64,000 nucleotides of DNA from a bacterium (GCA_004562915.1 SFQZ01000006.1:12011-76010), one strand, 5' to 3'; counted from the first letter of the stretch, positions 8,787 through 17,917 are shown. A program made the numbers and translations. Notes: generated from the letters alone by a model not told the origin.

Positions 8787-9572
8787 ATGACAGTAGATCA
8801 GGTATTTGTTATAAGAAAACTTCAGAATTTGGAAGAAATGTACGTAGTATATTCCGCAGTGACAAGAATGCCGTTTGCTACCTGCGATGAAGAAACATTT
8901 AATGATCAAGTATGGATTTTCACGGATCAGGATAAAGTTCAGGAATTTGCGAAAAGCTATACAGAAAAGAAGATGCCTTTGATAGGTGTGAAGGTGAAAA
9001 AAACAGAGGCACCGATGTTTTACATGAACCTGTTTGCTATGGGAATCAATGAAATTGTATTTCAGGATGGGGATATGCGCCATAATCTGGAATTGACAAA
9101 GGTAGTTAGAATCCCGGATTATGAGAAATTGCCGGAAAATCAGAGACCGATTCTGAATCCACAGCTGATGCTTTCATCTATTTATTTCCTGCAGGAACTT
9201 CGTAAGCCGGGGGTACAGCCGGATAAGGAAGCACTGAAAGAACTGGAAGAAGAAATGTCTGTGAATCTGGTAAAATCCAAATATCTGATGCCTGTAGATG
9301 TTCAGAAGAATGAGAAAGGGCAGGAAAATATTCGTCTTCTCTATGTACAGAACAAGCAGGGAGAGCGGTTCCAGCCGATTTTCTCAGATACGGGTGAACT
9401 GATGAAACATTATAAAAATAAAGAACAGAAGCATCGTCTCATTCAGATTGCATTTGAACAGCTTCCGGCGCACATGATCAAGGATGTTCAGGGATATGTA
9501 CTGAATCCGGAGGGAATCAACCTGATTCTCAAAAAAGAGCAGATAGAAACATTATTAAAATATTATAAATAA
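8787..9572 (+). CDS. SseB-family protein
   Basis: A cytoplasmic protein of 261 residues. The second half, from KSKYLMPVDV through RFQPIFSDTGEL to IAFEQLPAHM and GYVLNPEGINLIL, follows the pattern of the SseB N-terminal domain (enhanced serine sensitivity/type III secretion regulator SseB fold). The first half (VWIFTDQDKVQEF) looks like a more degenerate copy of the same unit, so this may be a tandem of two SseB modules. The biochemical role of the family in Firmicutes is not established. The gene is flanked on both sides by inverted copies of a 39-base palindromic repeat. Confidence 0.7.
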   Translation: MTVDQVFVIRKLQNLEEMYVVYSAVTRMPFATCDEETFNDQVWIFTDQDKVQEFAKSYTEKKMPLIGVKVKKTEAPMFYMNLFAMGINEIVFQDGDMRHNLELTKVVRIPDYEKLPENQRPILNPQLMLSSIYFLQELRKPGVQPDKEALKELEEEMSVNLVKSKYLMPVDVQKNEKGQENIRLLYVQNKQGERFQPIFSDTGELMKHYKNKEQKHRLIQIAFEQLPAHMIKDVQGYVLNPEGINLILKKEQIETLLKYYK

Positions 9573-9592
9573 GTTAGCCGAAAAATGAGAAG

Positions 9593-9630
9593 AGACTACG
9601 AATTTCTCGTGCTTTGCACTTTCGAAATTC
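9593..9630 (-). repeat. Short palindromic intergenic repeat, copy B (inverted)
   Basis: The minus-strand reading starts GAATTTCGA, has AAAGCACGA in the centre and GAAATTCG near the end, matching copy A at 8562-8600. It lies in the 109-base gap between the SseB-like gene and the M16 protease gene. Confidence 0.75.
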
Positions 9631-9681
9631 TAAAAACATTCGAAATCTGCATATTAGATAAAAAGAAACGGAGGTCATTTC

Positions 9682-12603
9682 TTGAAAATAACAGATTGTA
9701 AAGCTTATGAGCTGCTGCAACATCAGCAGATTGAAGACATTCATACAGAAGGTTTTTTACTGAGACATAAAAAAAGTGGCGCCCGGGTGATGCTTTTAAA
9801 AAATGAGGATGAGAATAAAGTGTTTAATATCGCATTCCGGACTCCTCCTTCAGACAGCACCGGAGTGGCTCATATTCTGGAACACAGTGTTTTGTGCGGT
9901 TCCCGGCAGTTTCCGCTGAAGGATCCGTTTGTGGAATTGGTGAAAGGTTCTCTGAATACGTTTTTAAATGCCATGACCTATCCGGATAAAACGATGTATC
10001 CGGTAGCAAGCTGCAATGATCAGGATTTTCAGAATTTGATGCATGTATATCTGGATGCCGTATTTTATCCGAATATTTACGAAAAAGAAGAAATTTTCCG
10101 CCAGGAGGGATGGTGTTATCAACTGGAATCTGTGGATGCCCCCCTCAAATACAATGGTGTTGTATACAATGAAATGAAAGGTGCATTTTCTTCCCCGGAA
10201 GAGATTCTGGAACGTGAAATTTTCAATGTATTGTTCCCGGATACTCCGTATGGAGTCGAGTCCGGCGGGGATCCGAAAAAAATACCGGATCTGACATATG
10301 AGAACTTTCTGGCATTTCACAGCAGATATTATCATCCATCTAACAGTTACATCTATTTGTATGGAAATATGGATATGGCTGAGAAACTGGAATGGATGGA
10401 CAGGGAATATCTGAGTAAGTTTGACAGGATTTTTGTGGAGTCGGAGATACCGCTGCAGAAGCCTTTTGTCAAACCGGTGGAACATGTGATTGAATATCCG
10501 GTTTCGGAAAATGCTTCAGAAGATGAGGCTACGTATTTGTCCTTTAGCATGGTAACCGGTAATGGGCTGGATGTGGAGCTATGTACAGCCTTTGAAGTGT
10601 TGGATTATGTTCTTTTGTCTGCACCGGGCGCCCCGATTCGCCAGGCTCTGCTGGATGCGGGAATTGGAAAAGATGTGGACGGAGGTTACAGCGATGGAAT
10701 TTATCAGCCGTTTTTCTCTGTTATAGCTAAAAATGCTGAAAAGGAAGAGAAAGAAGAGTTCCTTCGGATTATAAAAGAAACATTGGAAGAAATTGTCCGG
10801 AAAGGGATAGATCCGAAAGCAATCGCAGCCGGAATTAATTATCTGGAATTCAGATTCAGAGAGGCAGATTATTCTTCTTTCCCGAAGGGACTCATGTATG
10901 GGATAGACGTTTTCGACAGCTGGCTGTACGATGATGAGAAACCTTTCATTCATCTGGAACGTCTGGGTGTGTTTGAATCATTGAAGGAAAAAGCAGGACA
11001 GGGATATTTTGAAGAACTGATTCGCAAATATCTGCTTAACAATCCACACACAGCGGTGGTGATTGGCATTCCGAAAAAAGGTTTGGCTTCCAAAGAAGAA
11101 AAGGGACTGGAAGAAAAGCTTGCTGCATATAAAAAGACTTTGACAAATCTGCAGCTTGAGGAAATGGTTAAAAAGACAAAGGCACTGAAGGAATTTCAGG
11201 AAAGTGAGGATTCTGATGAGGCGAAAGCCAGAATCCCCATGCTGAAACGCACAGATATCAAAAAAGAGACTGTGGAAATTCATAATACGCCTCACAAGGT
11301 CGATGGGACAACGGTATTGCAGCATGATGTGGATACCAATGGGATCAGTTATCTGACATTATTATTTGATACAAGTAAAGTTCCGGATGAACTGATCTCC
11401 TATATGGGGATTTTAAAAGCAGTACTCGGCTATGTGGATACAGCTCATTATACGTATGGAGAACTGTTTCATGAAATCAATGCTGAAAGCGGCGGAATCA
11501 ACTGCGGTCTACAAGTGTTTAATCATAAAGAGAACAATAAGGACTGTATGAGAATGTTTGGCGTGAAGGCCAAGTATCTTACACCGAAAGAAGATTTCGT
11601 GTTTGATATGATCCGAGAGATCCTGTTTACTTCCAAGTTTGATGACGATAAGAGATTGTATGAGATTCTTGCACATCAGAAAGCACGGCTGGAATCTTCC
11701 CTGGGAGAAGCCGGGCATTCTACCGCAGTGATGCGTGCGACTTCTTACTATTCTCCGGCTTCTGCTTTTCAGGACAGAATCAGTGGAATTGCTTATTTTC
11801 GTCTGTTGGAGGAACTGGAGCAGAATTTCGAAGAAGAGAAAGAGGTACTGAAAAAGAATCTCAAAGAATTGATGCATATAATCTTCCGGAAGGAAAATCT
11901 GTTTGTGAGTGTGACTGTGGATCAGGATGGTTATCAGGGACTGGAAGCACAGATCGCCCGGCTTTTACCGCTTCTGTACAGTGATCCGGTAAGGAAAGGT
12001 TCAATACGATATGATTTTGGACAGAAAAATGAAGGCTTCTATACTGCAGGGCAGGTTCAGCATGTGGCAGAAAGCGGAAATTTCAAAAAAGCCGGGTTTG
12101 CATATACCGGAGCTTTGAGGATATTAAAAGTGATTCTGAGTTATGATTATCTCTGGATGAATCTTCGCGTAAAGGGTGGCGCATACGGCTGTATGAGCAA
12201 TTTCAGAAGAACAGGGGACAGTTTCCTTGTATCTTACCGTGATCCACATCTGAAAAATACGTTGGATGTATTTCGGGGGACACCGGAGTATCTGCGGAAT
12301 TTTGAAGCAGATGAACGAGAGATGACAAAGTATATTATTGGCACCATCAGTGAGTTGGATGTACCTATGAATCCTTCCGCCCAGGGAGCGCTTGCACTGA
12401 ATGCATGGTTTGCCGATCTTGATCGGGAAGATCTTCAAAAAGAAAGAGATGAAATCCTGAATGCACAGCCGGAAGATATTCGTGCACTGGCAGATTTGAT
12501 CCAGGCTGTTCTGGAACAGGAAAATATCTGTGTGGTGGGAAGTGAATCTGCAATTGATAAAAATAAGAAAATTTTGAAACATGTAGAACCGTTGGTGCAT
12601 TAA
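9682..12603 (+). CDS. Insulinase-family (M16C) zinc metalloprotease
   Basis: A 973-residue peptidase of the presequence-protease (PreP/Cym1, M16C) type. The inverted zinc motif HxxEH is at His64-Glu67-His68 (HILEH), followed by the family block SVLCGS and the region around LNAMTYPDKT. Both M16 halves are present, with the second half's RVKGGAYG-like motif near residue 830. The family degrades peptides inside a clamshell of four homologous domains. The start is TTG 9682, chosen because CGGAGG lies at the correct spacing and no in-frame ATG follows soon. It heads an apparent operon with era and recO. Confidence 0.92.
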   Translation: MKITDCKAYELLQHQQIEDIHTEGFLLRHKKSGARVMLLKNEDENKVFNIAFRTPPSDSTGVAHILEHSVLCGSRQFPLKDPFVELVKGSLNTFLNAMTYPDKTMYPVASCNDQDFQNLMHVYLDAVFYPNIYEKEEIFRQEGWCYQLESVDAPLKYNGVVYNEMKGAFSSPEEILEREIFNVLFPDTPYGVESGGDPKKIPDLTYENFLAFHSRYYHPSNSYIYLYGNMDMAEKLEWMDREYLSKFDRIFVESEIPLQKPFVKPVEHVIEYPVSENASEDEATYLSFSMVTGNGLDVELCTAFEVLDYVLLSAPGAPIRQALLDAGIGKDVDGGYSDGIYQPFFSVIAKNAEKEEKEEFLRIIKETLEEIVRKGIDPKAIAAGINYLEFRFREADYSSFPKGLMYGIDVFDSWLYDDEKPFIHLERLGVFESLKEKAGQGYFEELIRKYLLNNPHTAVVIGIPKKGLASKEEKGLEEKLAAYKKTLTNLQLEEMVKKTKALKEFQESEDSDEAKARIPMLKRTDIKKETVEIHNTPHKVDGTTVLQHDVDTNGISYLTLLFDTSKVPDELISYMGILKAVLGYVDTAHYTYGELFHEINAESGGINCGLQVFNHKENNKDCMRMFGVKAKYLTPKEDFVFDMIREILFTSKFDDDKRLYEILAHQKARLESSLGEAGHSTAVMRATSYYSPASAFQDRISGIAYFRLLEELEQNFEEEKEVLKKNLKELMHIIFRKENLFVSVTVDQDGYQGLEAQIARLLPLLYSDPVRKGSIRYDFGQKNEGFYTAGQVQHVAESGNFKKAGFAYTGALRILKVILSYDYLWMNLRVKGGAYGCMSNFRRTGDSFLVSYRDPHLKNTLDVFRGTPEYLRNFEADEREMTKYIIGTISELDVPMNPSAQGALALNAWFADLDREDLQKERDEILNAQPEDIRALADLIQAVLEQENICVVGSESAIDKNKKILKHVEPLVH

Positions 12604-12651
12604 ATCGGTCATAAGGTTATAGAAAAACGCAAATGATAGGGAGTAAAGCAA

Positions 12652-13557
12652 ATGAAAGATAATTTTAAATCGGGTTTTGTGGCGATTATCGGACGACCGA
12701 ATGTAGGAAAATCTACACTGATGAATCATTTGATCGGACAGAAAATTGCAATCACTTCCAAAAAGCCCCAGACGACCCGAAACAGAATCCAGACGGTATA
12801 TACCTGTGAGGACGGGCAGATTGTATTTCTGGATACACCGGGAATTCATAAAGCGAAAAATAAACTGGGAGAATATATGGTCAATGTAGCAGAACAGACA
12901 CTGCGGGATGTAGATGTAGTTCTGTGGCTGGTAGAACCTACTACTTATATTGGTGCAGGGGAAAAGCATATAGCGGACCAGTTGGAAAAAATCGATCTTC
13001 CTGTGATCCTTGTCATCAATAAGGTTGATACTATTAAAAAAGAAGAAGTACTGCAGGTGATTGACACATATCGCAAGTTATATGATTTTGCGGAAATCAT
13101 ACCGGCTTCCGCTCTGCGGGGACAGAATACGGATGACATCATCCAGTCATTGTTTAAATATATGACGTATGGTCCTATGTTTTATGATGAAGATACCGTG
13201 ACAGATCAACCGCAGCGACAGATCGTTGCAGAAGTGATTCGGGAAAAAGCACTGCATGCACTGGATGAGGAAATTCCTCACGGCATTGCTGTGACCATCG
13301 AGAAAATGAGAGAGAGAAAAGGACAGCATATTGTGGATATTGAGGCAACGATCATCTGTGAAAGAGATTCCCACAAAGGAATCATTATCGGAAAACAGGG
13401 AACTATGCTGAAAAAAATTGGCAGTAATGCCCGATTTGAAATCGAAAAAATGCTGGAAGAAAAGGTAAATCTGAAAATCTGGGTAAAAGTGAGAAAAGAC
13501 TGGAGAGACAGTGATACTCTCATGAAAAACTTCGGATACGATAAGAAAGAGATATAA
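12652..13557 (+). CDS. era: GTPase Era
   Basis: Ribosome-associated GTPase that binds the 3' end of 16S rRNA and helps 30S maturation. G1 is GRPNVGKST (residues 14-22), G2 lies in KPQTTRNR, G3 is DTPGIHK and G4 is NKVD. The C-terminal KH domain holds IIGKQGTMLKKIG. Length 301 residues is normal. It starts 48 bases after the M16 gene and ends 3 bases before recO, an order common in Firmicutes. Confidence 0.98.
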   Translation: MKDNFKSGFVAIIGRPNVGKSTLMNHLIGQKIAITSKKPQTTRNRIQTVYTCEDGQIVFLDTPGIHKAKNKLGEYMVNVAEQTLRDVDVVLWLVEPTTYIGAGEKHIADQLEKIDLPVILVINKVDTIKKEEVLQVIDTYRKLYDFAEIIPASALRGQNTDDIIQSLFKYMTYGPMFYDEDTVTDQPQRQIVAEVIREKALHALDEEIPHGIAVTIEKMRERKGQHIVDIEATIICERDSHKGIIIGKQGTMLKKIGSNARFEIEKMLEEKVNLKIWVKVRKDWRDSDTLMKNFGYDKKEI

Positions 13558-13560
13558 TAT

Positions 13561-14307
13561 ATGAGTGAACCCATTACAGTCACCGGAATGGTGCTGAATA
13601 CAGCACCGGTGGGAGATTATGACAAGCGTATGGTACTTCTTACCAGAGAAAGAGGGAAAATTACGGTGTTTGCCAGAGGCGCGAGAAAGAGCAACAGTCC
13701 GTTTCTGGCTATAGCCAATCCCTTTGTTTTTGGAAGTTTTCAGGTATATGAGGGGCGCACGGCCTATACACTGGGACAGGCAAATATTAAAGAGTATTTT
13801 ACGGAACTGGTTTCCAGACAGCCGGGAGTCTATTATGGGTTTTATTTTCTGGAAATCGCTGATTATTATGGAAGAGAAGGAAATCGGGAGACGGATATGC
13901 TGAATCTTCTGTACATAACAATGAAAGCGCTGCTGAATGACAGGATATCTGACCGGCTGATCCGCACGATTTTCCAATTGAAGGCCATGGTGATCAACGG
14001 GGAATATCCCAATCTGTTTGAATGCGTGATCTGTGGAAATCATGAAAGTCTAACGCATACATCGCAGCGGTATAGTGGGTGCATCTGTGCGAATTGTTCA
14101 AAAACAGTAAAAGATGCAAAACCAATATCACCAACGGCTCTTTATGCGTTTCAGTTTATTATTGCGTCACCGATGGAAAAATTGTATACTTTTGCATTGA
14201 CACCTGAGGCAGAGAAAGAGACGGCAGTATGGATGGATCAATACATGGATCGGAATACGGATCGTAAGTTTAAAAGTCTGGAGATCCTGGAAATCATGAG
14301 CAGTTAA
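13561..14307 (+). CDS. recO: DNA repair protein RecO
   Basis: Recombination mediator that loads RecA with RecR. The 248 residues show the N-terminal OB-fold (GMVLNTAPVGDYDKRMVLLT) and the C-terminal zinc site made by CVICG (near residue 157) and CICANC (near 177). It starts 3 bases after the era stop codon, so the two are co-transcribed and probably translationally coupled. Confidence 0.96.
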   Translation: MSEPITVTGMVLNTAPVGDYDKRMVLLTRERGKITVFARGARKSNSPFLAIANPFVFGSFQVYEGRTAYTLGQANIKEYFTELVSRQPGVYYGFYFLEIADYYGREGNRETDMLNLLYITMKALLNDRISDRLIRTIFQLKAMVINGEYPNLFECVICGNHESLTHTSQRYSGCICANCSKTVKDAKPISPTALYAFQFIIASPMEKLYTFALTPEAEKETAVWMDQYMDRNTDRKFKSLEILEIMSS

Positions 14308-14325
14308 AAGTGAAAAATAATAGGG

Positions 14326-14354
14326 TTGAAAAACCTGTATTCAGATTGTATAAT
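14326..14354 (+). promoter_or_regulatory. Promoter of the lipoprotein gene
   Basis: TTGAAA (14326-14331), 17 bases, TATAAT (14349-14354): a strong sigma-A promoter placed 15 bases before the GTG/ATG region, so the leader is very short. Confidence 0.8.
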
Positions 14355-14368
14355 GTGAAGGAGTGCTT

Positions 14369-14992
14369 ATGAAAAGACGCAGTGCAGCCATGTTTCTGGC
14401 GATTCTTTTCTGTTTAACAGGATGTGGTGGGATTGAAAGAGCAAAAGAATCCACTGTGACAGTAAATAAGGAAGGAATTGTGACAGAGGCGCTGATCGAG
14501 GAATTTTTATCAGAGAACTATGATGCAGATGAACTGGAGGCAAGTATAAAAGAACTTGCGGATACCTATAACGAGGAGATCGGAAAAGAAGCTGTGAAAA
14601 TCATGAAGATTCGGGTGAAGGAAGGAGTGGCAACTGCCTTGCTTCAGTACGAATCGGATGATATATACAGAGAATTCAATCAGGTGGATTTTTTTGCGGG
14701 TAACGTAGGGCAGGCAAAAGAAGAAGGTTATACATTTGCCGAGACATTTCAGGATGTTGAGGGAAATAAAATTGCTTCCGGGATAGTTCCTGACAGCTGT
14801 ACAGATCAGCAGGTGATCATCATCAGGGAGCCGCTTAATGTTCAGGTTCCGGGGAAGATTTTGTATGTAAGTAATAATATGAAAATCCTGAATAACAAAC
14901 AGGCTAAACTGGAGCAGGATGTTGATGTTATATATGAAAATACACAGGTGACCACAGAGGCTTTTGGCTATGTGATATACAGTGCCAAATGA
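14369..14992 (+). CDS. Predicted lipoprotein of unknown function
   Basis: A 207-residue secreted protein. The signal peptide has KRR at positions 2-4, a hydrophobic core and the lipobox LTGC with Cys19 as the lipidated residue. The mature part is acidic at first (EEFLSENYDADELEASIKEL) and then looks like a small beta-rich domain; I do not recognise a named family. ATG 14369 is preferred over the in-frame GTG 14363 because GAAGGAG ends at 14363. It has its own promoter, and glyS follows 34 bases later, so read-through into glyS is likely. Confidence 0.8.
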   Translation: MKRRSAAMFLAILFCLTGCGGIERAKESTVTVNKEGIVTEALIEEFLSENYDADELEASIKELADTYNEEIGKEAVKIMKIRVKEGVATALLQYESDDIYREFNQVDFFAGNVGQAKEEGYTFAETFQDVEGNKIASGIVPDSCTDQQVIIIREPLNVQVPGKILYVSNNMKILNNKQAKLEQDVDVIYENTQVTTEAFGYVIYSAK

Positions 14993-15026
14993 GGTATCAA
15001 TACTTTTAGAATAAAGGAGATCAATT

Positions 15027-16421
15027 ATGGAAAAAACAATGGAAAAGATTATCGCACTGGCAAAATCCAGAGGTTTTGTATATCCGGGATCCGAAATTTA
15101 CGGTGGCCTGGCTAATACATGGGATTACGGTAATCTTGGTGTAGAACTGAAAAACAATGTAAAAAAAGCATGGTGGAAAAAATTTATTCAGGAAAATCCA
15201 TATAATGTAGGAGTTGACTGTGCAATCCTGATGAATCCGCAGACATGGGTAGCTTCCGGTCATCTGGGAAGTTTTTCCGATCCCCTGATGGACTGTAAAG
15301 AATGCCATGAGCGTTTTCGTGCGGACAAGGTAATCGAAGACTTCTGTGCGGACAAGGGAATCGTTCTGGAAGAGAGTGTTGATGCATGGAGCCAGGAAAA
15401 GATGAAAGATTTCATTGAAGAGCATCAGATTCCATGTCCTACCTGTGGTAAGCATAATTTTACAGATATCCGTCAGTTCAACCTGATGTTCAAGACCTTC
15501 CAGGGAGTTACTGAGGATGCTAAAAATACAGTATATCTGAGACCTGAGACTGCTCAGGGTATCTTTGTAAACTTTAAAAATGTTCAGAGAACATCCAGAA
15601 AGAAACTGCCGTTCGGTATTGGACAGATTGGTAAATCATTCCGTAATGAAATCACACCGGGTAACTTTACTTTCCGTACCAGAGAATTTGAGCAGATGGA
15701 ACTGGAGTTCTTCTGCAAACCGGACACAGACCTGGAGTGGTTCGCATACTGGAAACAGTTCTGCCTGAACTGGCTGCATGAACTGGGACTGAAGGATGAG
15801 GAAGTACGTTACCGTGATCATGAGAAAGAAGAGCTTTCTTTCTACAGCAAAGCAACTACAGATGTGGAATTCCTGTTCCCGTTTGGATGGGGTGAGCTTT
15901 GGGGAATTGCAGACCGTACCGATTACGACCTGACACAGCATCAGAATGTATCCGGTCAGGATCTGACATACTTTGACGATGAGACAAAAGAAAAATATAT
16001 TCCGTATGTTATTGAGCCATCACTGGGAGCTGACCGTATGGTACTTGCTTTCCTGTGCAGTGCTTATGACGAAGAAGTTCTGGATGCAGAGAAAAACGAT
16101 GTTCGTACCGTTCTGCATTTCCATCCGGCAGTGGCGCCTGTAAAAGTAGGTGTGCTGCCACTGTCAAAGAAACTGAATGAAGGTGCAGAGAAAGTATTTG
16201 CGATGTTGTCTAAAAACTGGAACTGCGAATTTGATGACAGAGGCAATATCGGTAAGAGATATCGCCGTCAGGATGAGATCGGAACTCCGTACTGCGTAAC
16301 CTACGATTTCGATTCCGAGAACGATGGGGCAGTAACCGTACGTGACCGCGATACAATGAAACAGGAAAGAATTAAAATCGAAGAGCTGGAAGCATATCTG
16401 ACTGAGAAACTTGCATTTTAA
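15027..16421 (+). CDS. glyS: Glycyl-tRNA synthetase (dimeric class II type)
   Basis: Charges tRNA-Gly with glycine. The 464 residues match the eukaryote/archaea-like homodimeric GlyRS found in many Firmicutes, not the alpha2-beta2 form. Motif 2 region LRPETAQGIF and motif 3 GADRMVLAFL are clear, with the anticodon-binding domain from about residue 370 (HPAVAPVKVGVLPLSKK). AAAGGAG precedes ATG 15027. There is no room for a T-box leader between it and the lipoprotein gene. Confidence 0.97.
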   Translation: MEKTMEKIIALAKSRGFVYPGSEIYGGLANTWDYGNLGVELKNNVKKAWWKKFIQENPYNVGVDCAILMNPQTWVASGHLGSFSDPLMDCKECHERFRADKVIEDFCADKGIVLEESVDAWSQEKMKDFIEEHQIPCPTCGKHNFTDIRQFNLMFKTFQGVTEDAKNTVYLRPETAQGIFVNFKNVQRTSRKKLPFGIGQIGKSFRNEITPGNFTFRTREFEQMELEFFCKPDTDLEWFAYWKQFCLNWLHELGLKDEEVRYRDHEKEELSFYSKATTDVEFLFPFGWGELWGIADRTDYDLTQHQNVSGQDLTYFDDETKEKYIPYVIEPSLGADRMVLAFLCSAYDEEVLDAEKNDVRTVLHFHPAVAPVKVGVLPLSKKLNEGAEKVFAMLSKNWNCEFDDRGNIGKRYRRQDEIGTPYCVTYDFDSENDGAVTVRDRDTMKQERIKIEELEAYLTEKLAF

Positions 16422-16463
16422 GAAGCTTACATTTTAATTCGTATATGACATAAAAAGTTGTGA

Positions 16464-16634
16464 GGCAGATAATATTATATCCTGCATATCAATGTCAGGT
16501 CGCTTCCCCTCAGCTAACTGTTAACTTCGACTAAGACGCTCCGGATAGCCGTCGCGCCTAAGTCTGCGTAAACAGTGGATCTTCAGGCGCGCTTCCCCAA
16601 TGACATTGATACGCAGGATATAATATTATCTGCC
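16464..16634. repeat. 171-bp element with 34-bp terminal inverted repeats
   Basis: Bases 16464-16497 (starting GGCAGATAATATTATATCC) are the reverse complement of 16601-16634 with a single mismatch. A further pair, GTTGTGAG (16457-16464) and CTCACAAC (16669-16676), lies outside. The 103-base centre is GC-richer, contains nested partial stems (ACTGTT against AACAGT, GACTAAG against CTAAGTC) and repeats CGCTTCCCC near both of its ends. No open frame or transposase is present. It lies between the convergent genes glyS and 16736-17509, so it may act as a two-way terminator, be a MITE, or encode a structured RNA. No other sequence is evident in the rest of the 16422-16735 gap. Confidence 0.85.
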
Positions 16635-16735
16635 ACTGTACTTTACTGGCAATACGAGATTAAAAACGCTCACAACCATTTGTGGTAAGTTACCGACCTG
16701 TCATTTATTTATCGCTCACGATACAAAAAGAACAA

Positions 16736-17509
16736 TCAGTAATCAATTTTGAAGACGGGATCTGCCGGGTATCCTCCGCCTAATTTCTGCATGGCTCGTT
16801 GTACGCTGTCCCGGGAGTTGCCCCAGTCTTTATCCCGATTCATATAATCCTGTTTGTCACAGAACCAGGTTACTTCTTCTTCTACCCGTCTCATATTTTT
16901 TTTCATGAGTTCAAAAAGGACAGGGAAAAACTCAGCTTTCTGTTTATCATTCAGTTTTTTCTCCCCAACTTCTACCAGATCTTTAAAGTGAGGAAGGCAA
17001 AAGCCCTTACTGTTCTTAAAAAGTTCTACAAATTCAGGACTGTTCTTGTACATATAAAAGAAAGTATCCAGATAACGCACATAGTTAGAATGAAAATGAT
17101 CGCATACATAGCAGCTATGTTCTTTCTGGCTGATCCATTGACCGATAGAAGTTTCAGGGGCATTCGGATTGAGTTCCGTTTTTTTCATTCGTCCCATAAA
17201 AGTAGATTTGCCGCTGGTGAAAGCTTTCATCTGTTCTGTCATTTCCTGATTCAGCTTTTTCATATGAGTGCTTAGGATCAATCCGCTTCCCAGTCTGTTT
17301 CCATAGTCATACATCATTTTATAATGGTGTCGGCAAAAGCCGATTTTGTCGGTTTCCATCCGGATATCATCTTCCATGTAAGAAGCTCCGCTTCCAAGGA
17401 TAAATTCCAGAGCGTGTTGCTCGGCTTCCCGTTCCAGATAACAGAAAGGACATTCATCATCTGCTTTAAAAGCGTCGTTAAGGGGAATGGTATAAATAGT
17501 TTCTTTCAT
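16736..17509 (-). CDS. DUF6062-like protein with two CxxC/CxxH sites
   Basis: A soluble 257-residue protein opening with MKETIYTIPLNDAF, which I associate with the DUF6062 family of Clostridia; no function is known. It contains two matching metal-like sites: Cys20-x2-Cys23 with Cys59-x2-His62, and Cys133-x2-Cys136 with Cys171-x2-His174. The spacing between the halves is 36 and 35 residues, which suggests an internal duplication of a zinc-binding unit. It is a single gene on the minus strand, with promoter TTGACG-N17-TATGCT upstream. Confidence 0.7.
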   Translation of the reverse strand: MKETIYTIPLNDAFKADDECPFCYLEREAEQHALEFILGSGASYMEDDIRMETDKIGFCRHHYKMMYDYGNRLGSGLILSTHMKKLNQEMTEQMKAFTSGKSTFMGRMKKTELNPNAPETSIGQWISQKEHSCYVCDHFHSNYVRYLDTFFYMYKNSPEFVELFKNSKGFCLPHFKDLVEVGEKKLNDKQKAEFFPVLFELMKKNMRRVEEEVTWFCDKQDYMNRDKDWGNSRDSVQRAMQKLGGGYPADPVFKIDY

Positions 17510-17588
17510 GTGGTAACCTCGCTTAATTTTGTGGCAATAATTCCTATATCGGTATTATCGTCTGAAATACTTTGTATCTGTTACAAAA

Positions 17589-17617
17589 AGCATACTCTGT
17601 TTTGTGAAAAACGTCAA
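17589..17617 (-). promoter_or_regulatory. Promoter of the DUF6062-like gene
   Basis: On the minus strand, TTGACG (complement of 17612-17617), 17 bases, TATGCT (complement of 17589-17594). Confidence 0.55.
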
Positions 17618-17721
17618 TAAAAATGACAAAAAGAAAAAGTGAAAACACGAATCAATTGTACGGGAAAATAGAAAAAAAAGAAAAATTCGGACAAATCATG
17701 GTTATAAAATACAAAAAAATA

Positions 17722-17750
17722 TTGCAAAAAAATAGGAAAGTTGTTATAAT
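17722..17750 (+). promoter_or_regulatory. Promoter of the PPi-type phosphofructokinase gene
   Basis: TTGCAA (17722-17727), 17 bases, TATAAT (17745-17750). It gives a leader of about 160 bases that contains the inverted-repeat element at 17788-17893. Confidence 0.75.
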
Positions 17751-17787
17751 GACGATTAGCCTGAAAACGTATGACGAAATTATATTA

Positions 17788-17893
17788 TGATTACAGTGTC
17801 AAAAGTCCAAATCCATGACATGCTTGCATGTCAGTGGATGATGGACTTAATGACACACCCCACAATCCGTAATCACTTTTGACACCCTAATCA
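17788..17893 (-). repeat. Inverted-repeat element, family 2, short copy
   Basis: The ends are inverted repeats of about 19 bases (TGATTACAGTGTCAAAAGT at 17788 and its partner ending TAATCA at 17893). Inside is a second long stem centred on GACATGCTTGCATGTC. It lies in the pfp leader and ends 7 bases before AAGGAGG (17901-17907). Its reverse complement matches both ends of the copy at 37062-37306. Confidence 0.85.
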
Positions 17894-17917
17894 TATTATC
17901 AAGGAGGAGAAAAAATT

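Noticed and set aside
8562..9630. Composite transposon around the SseB-like gene
   Set aside because: The flanking repeats are only 39 bases, no transposase is present and no target duplication is visible; kept only as a repeat observation.
14993..15026. T-box leader for glyS
   Set aside because: The gap is 34 bases and has no T-box sequence.
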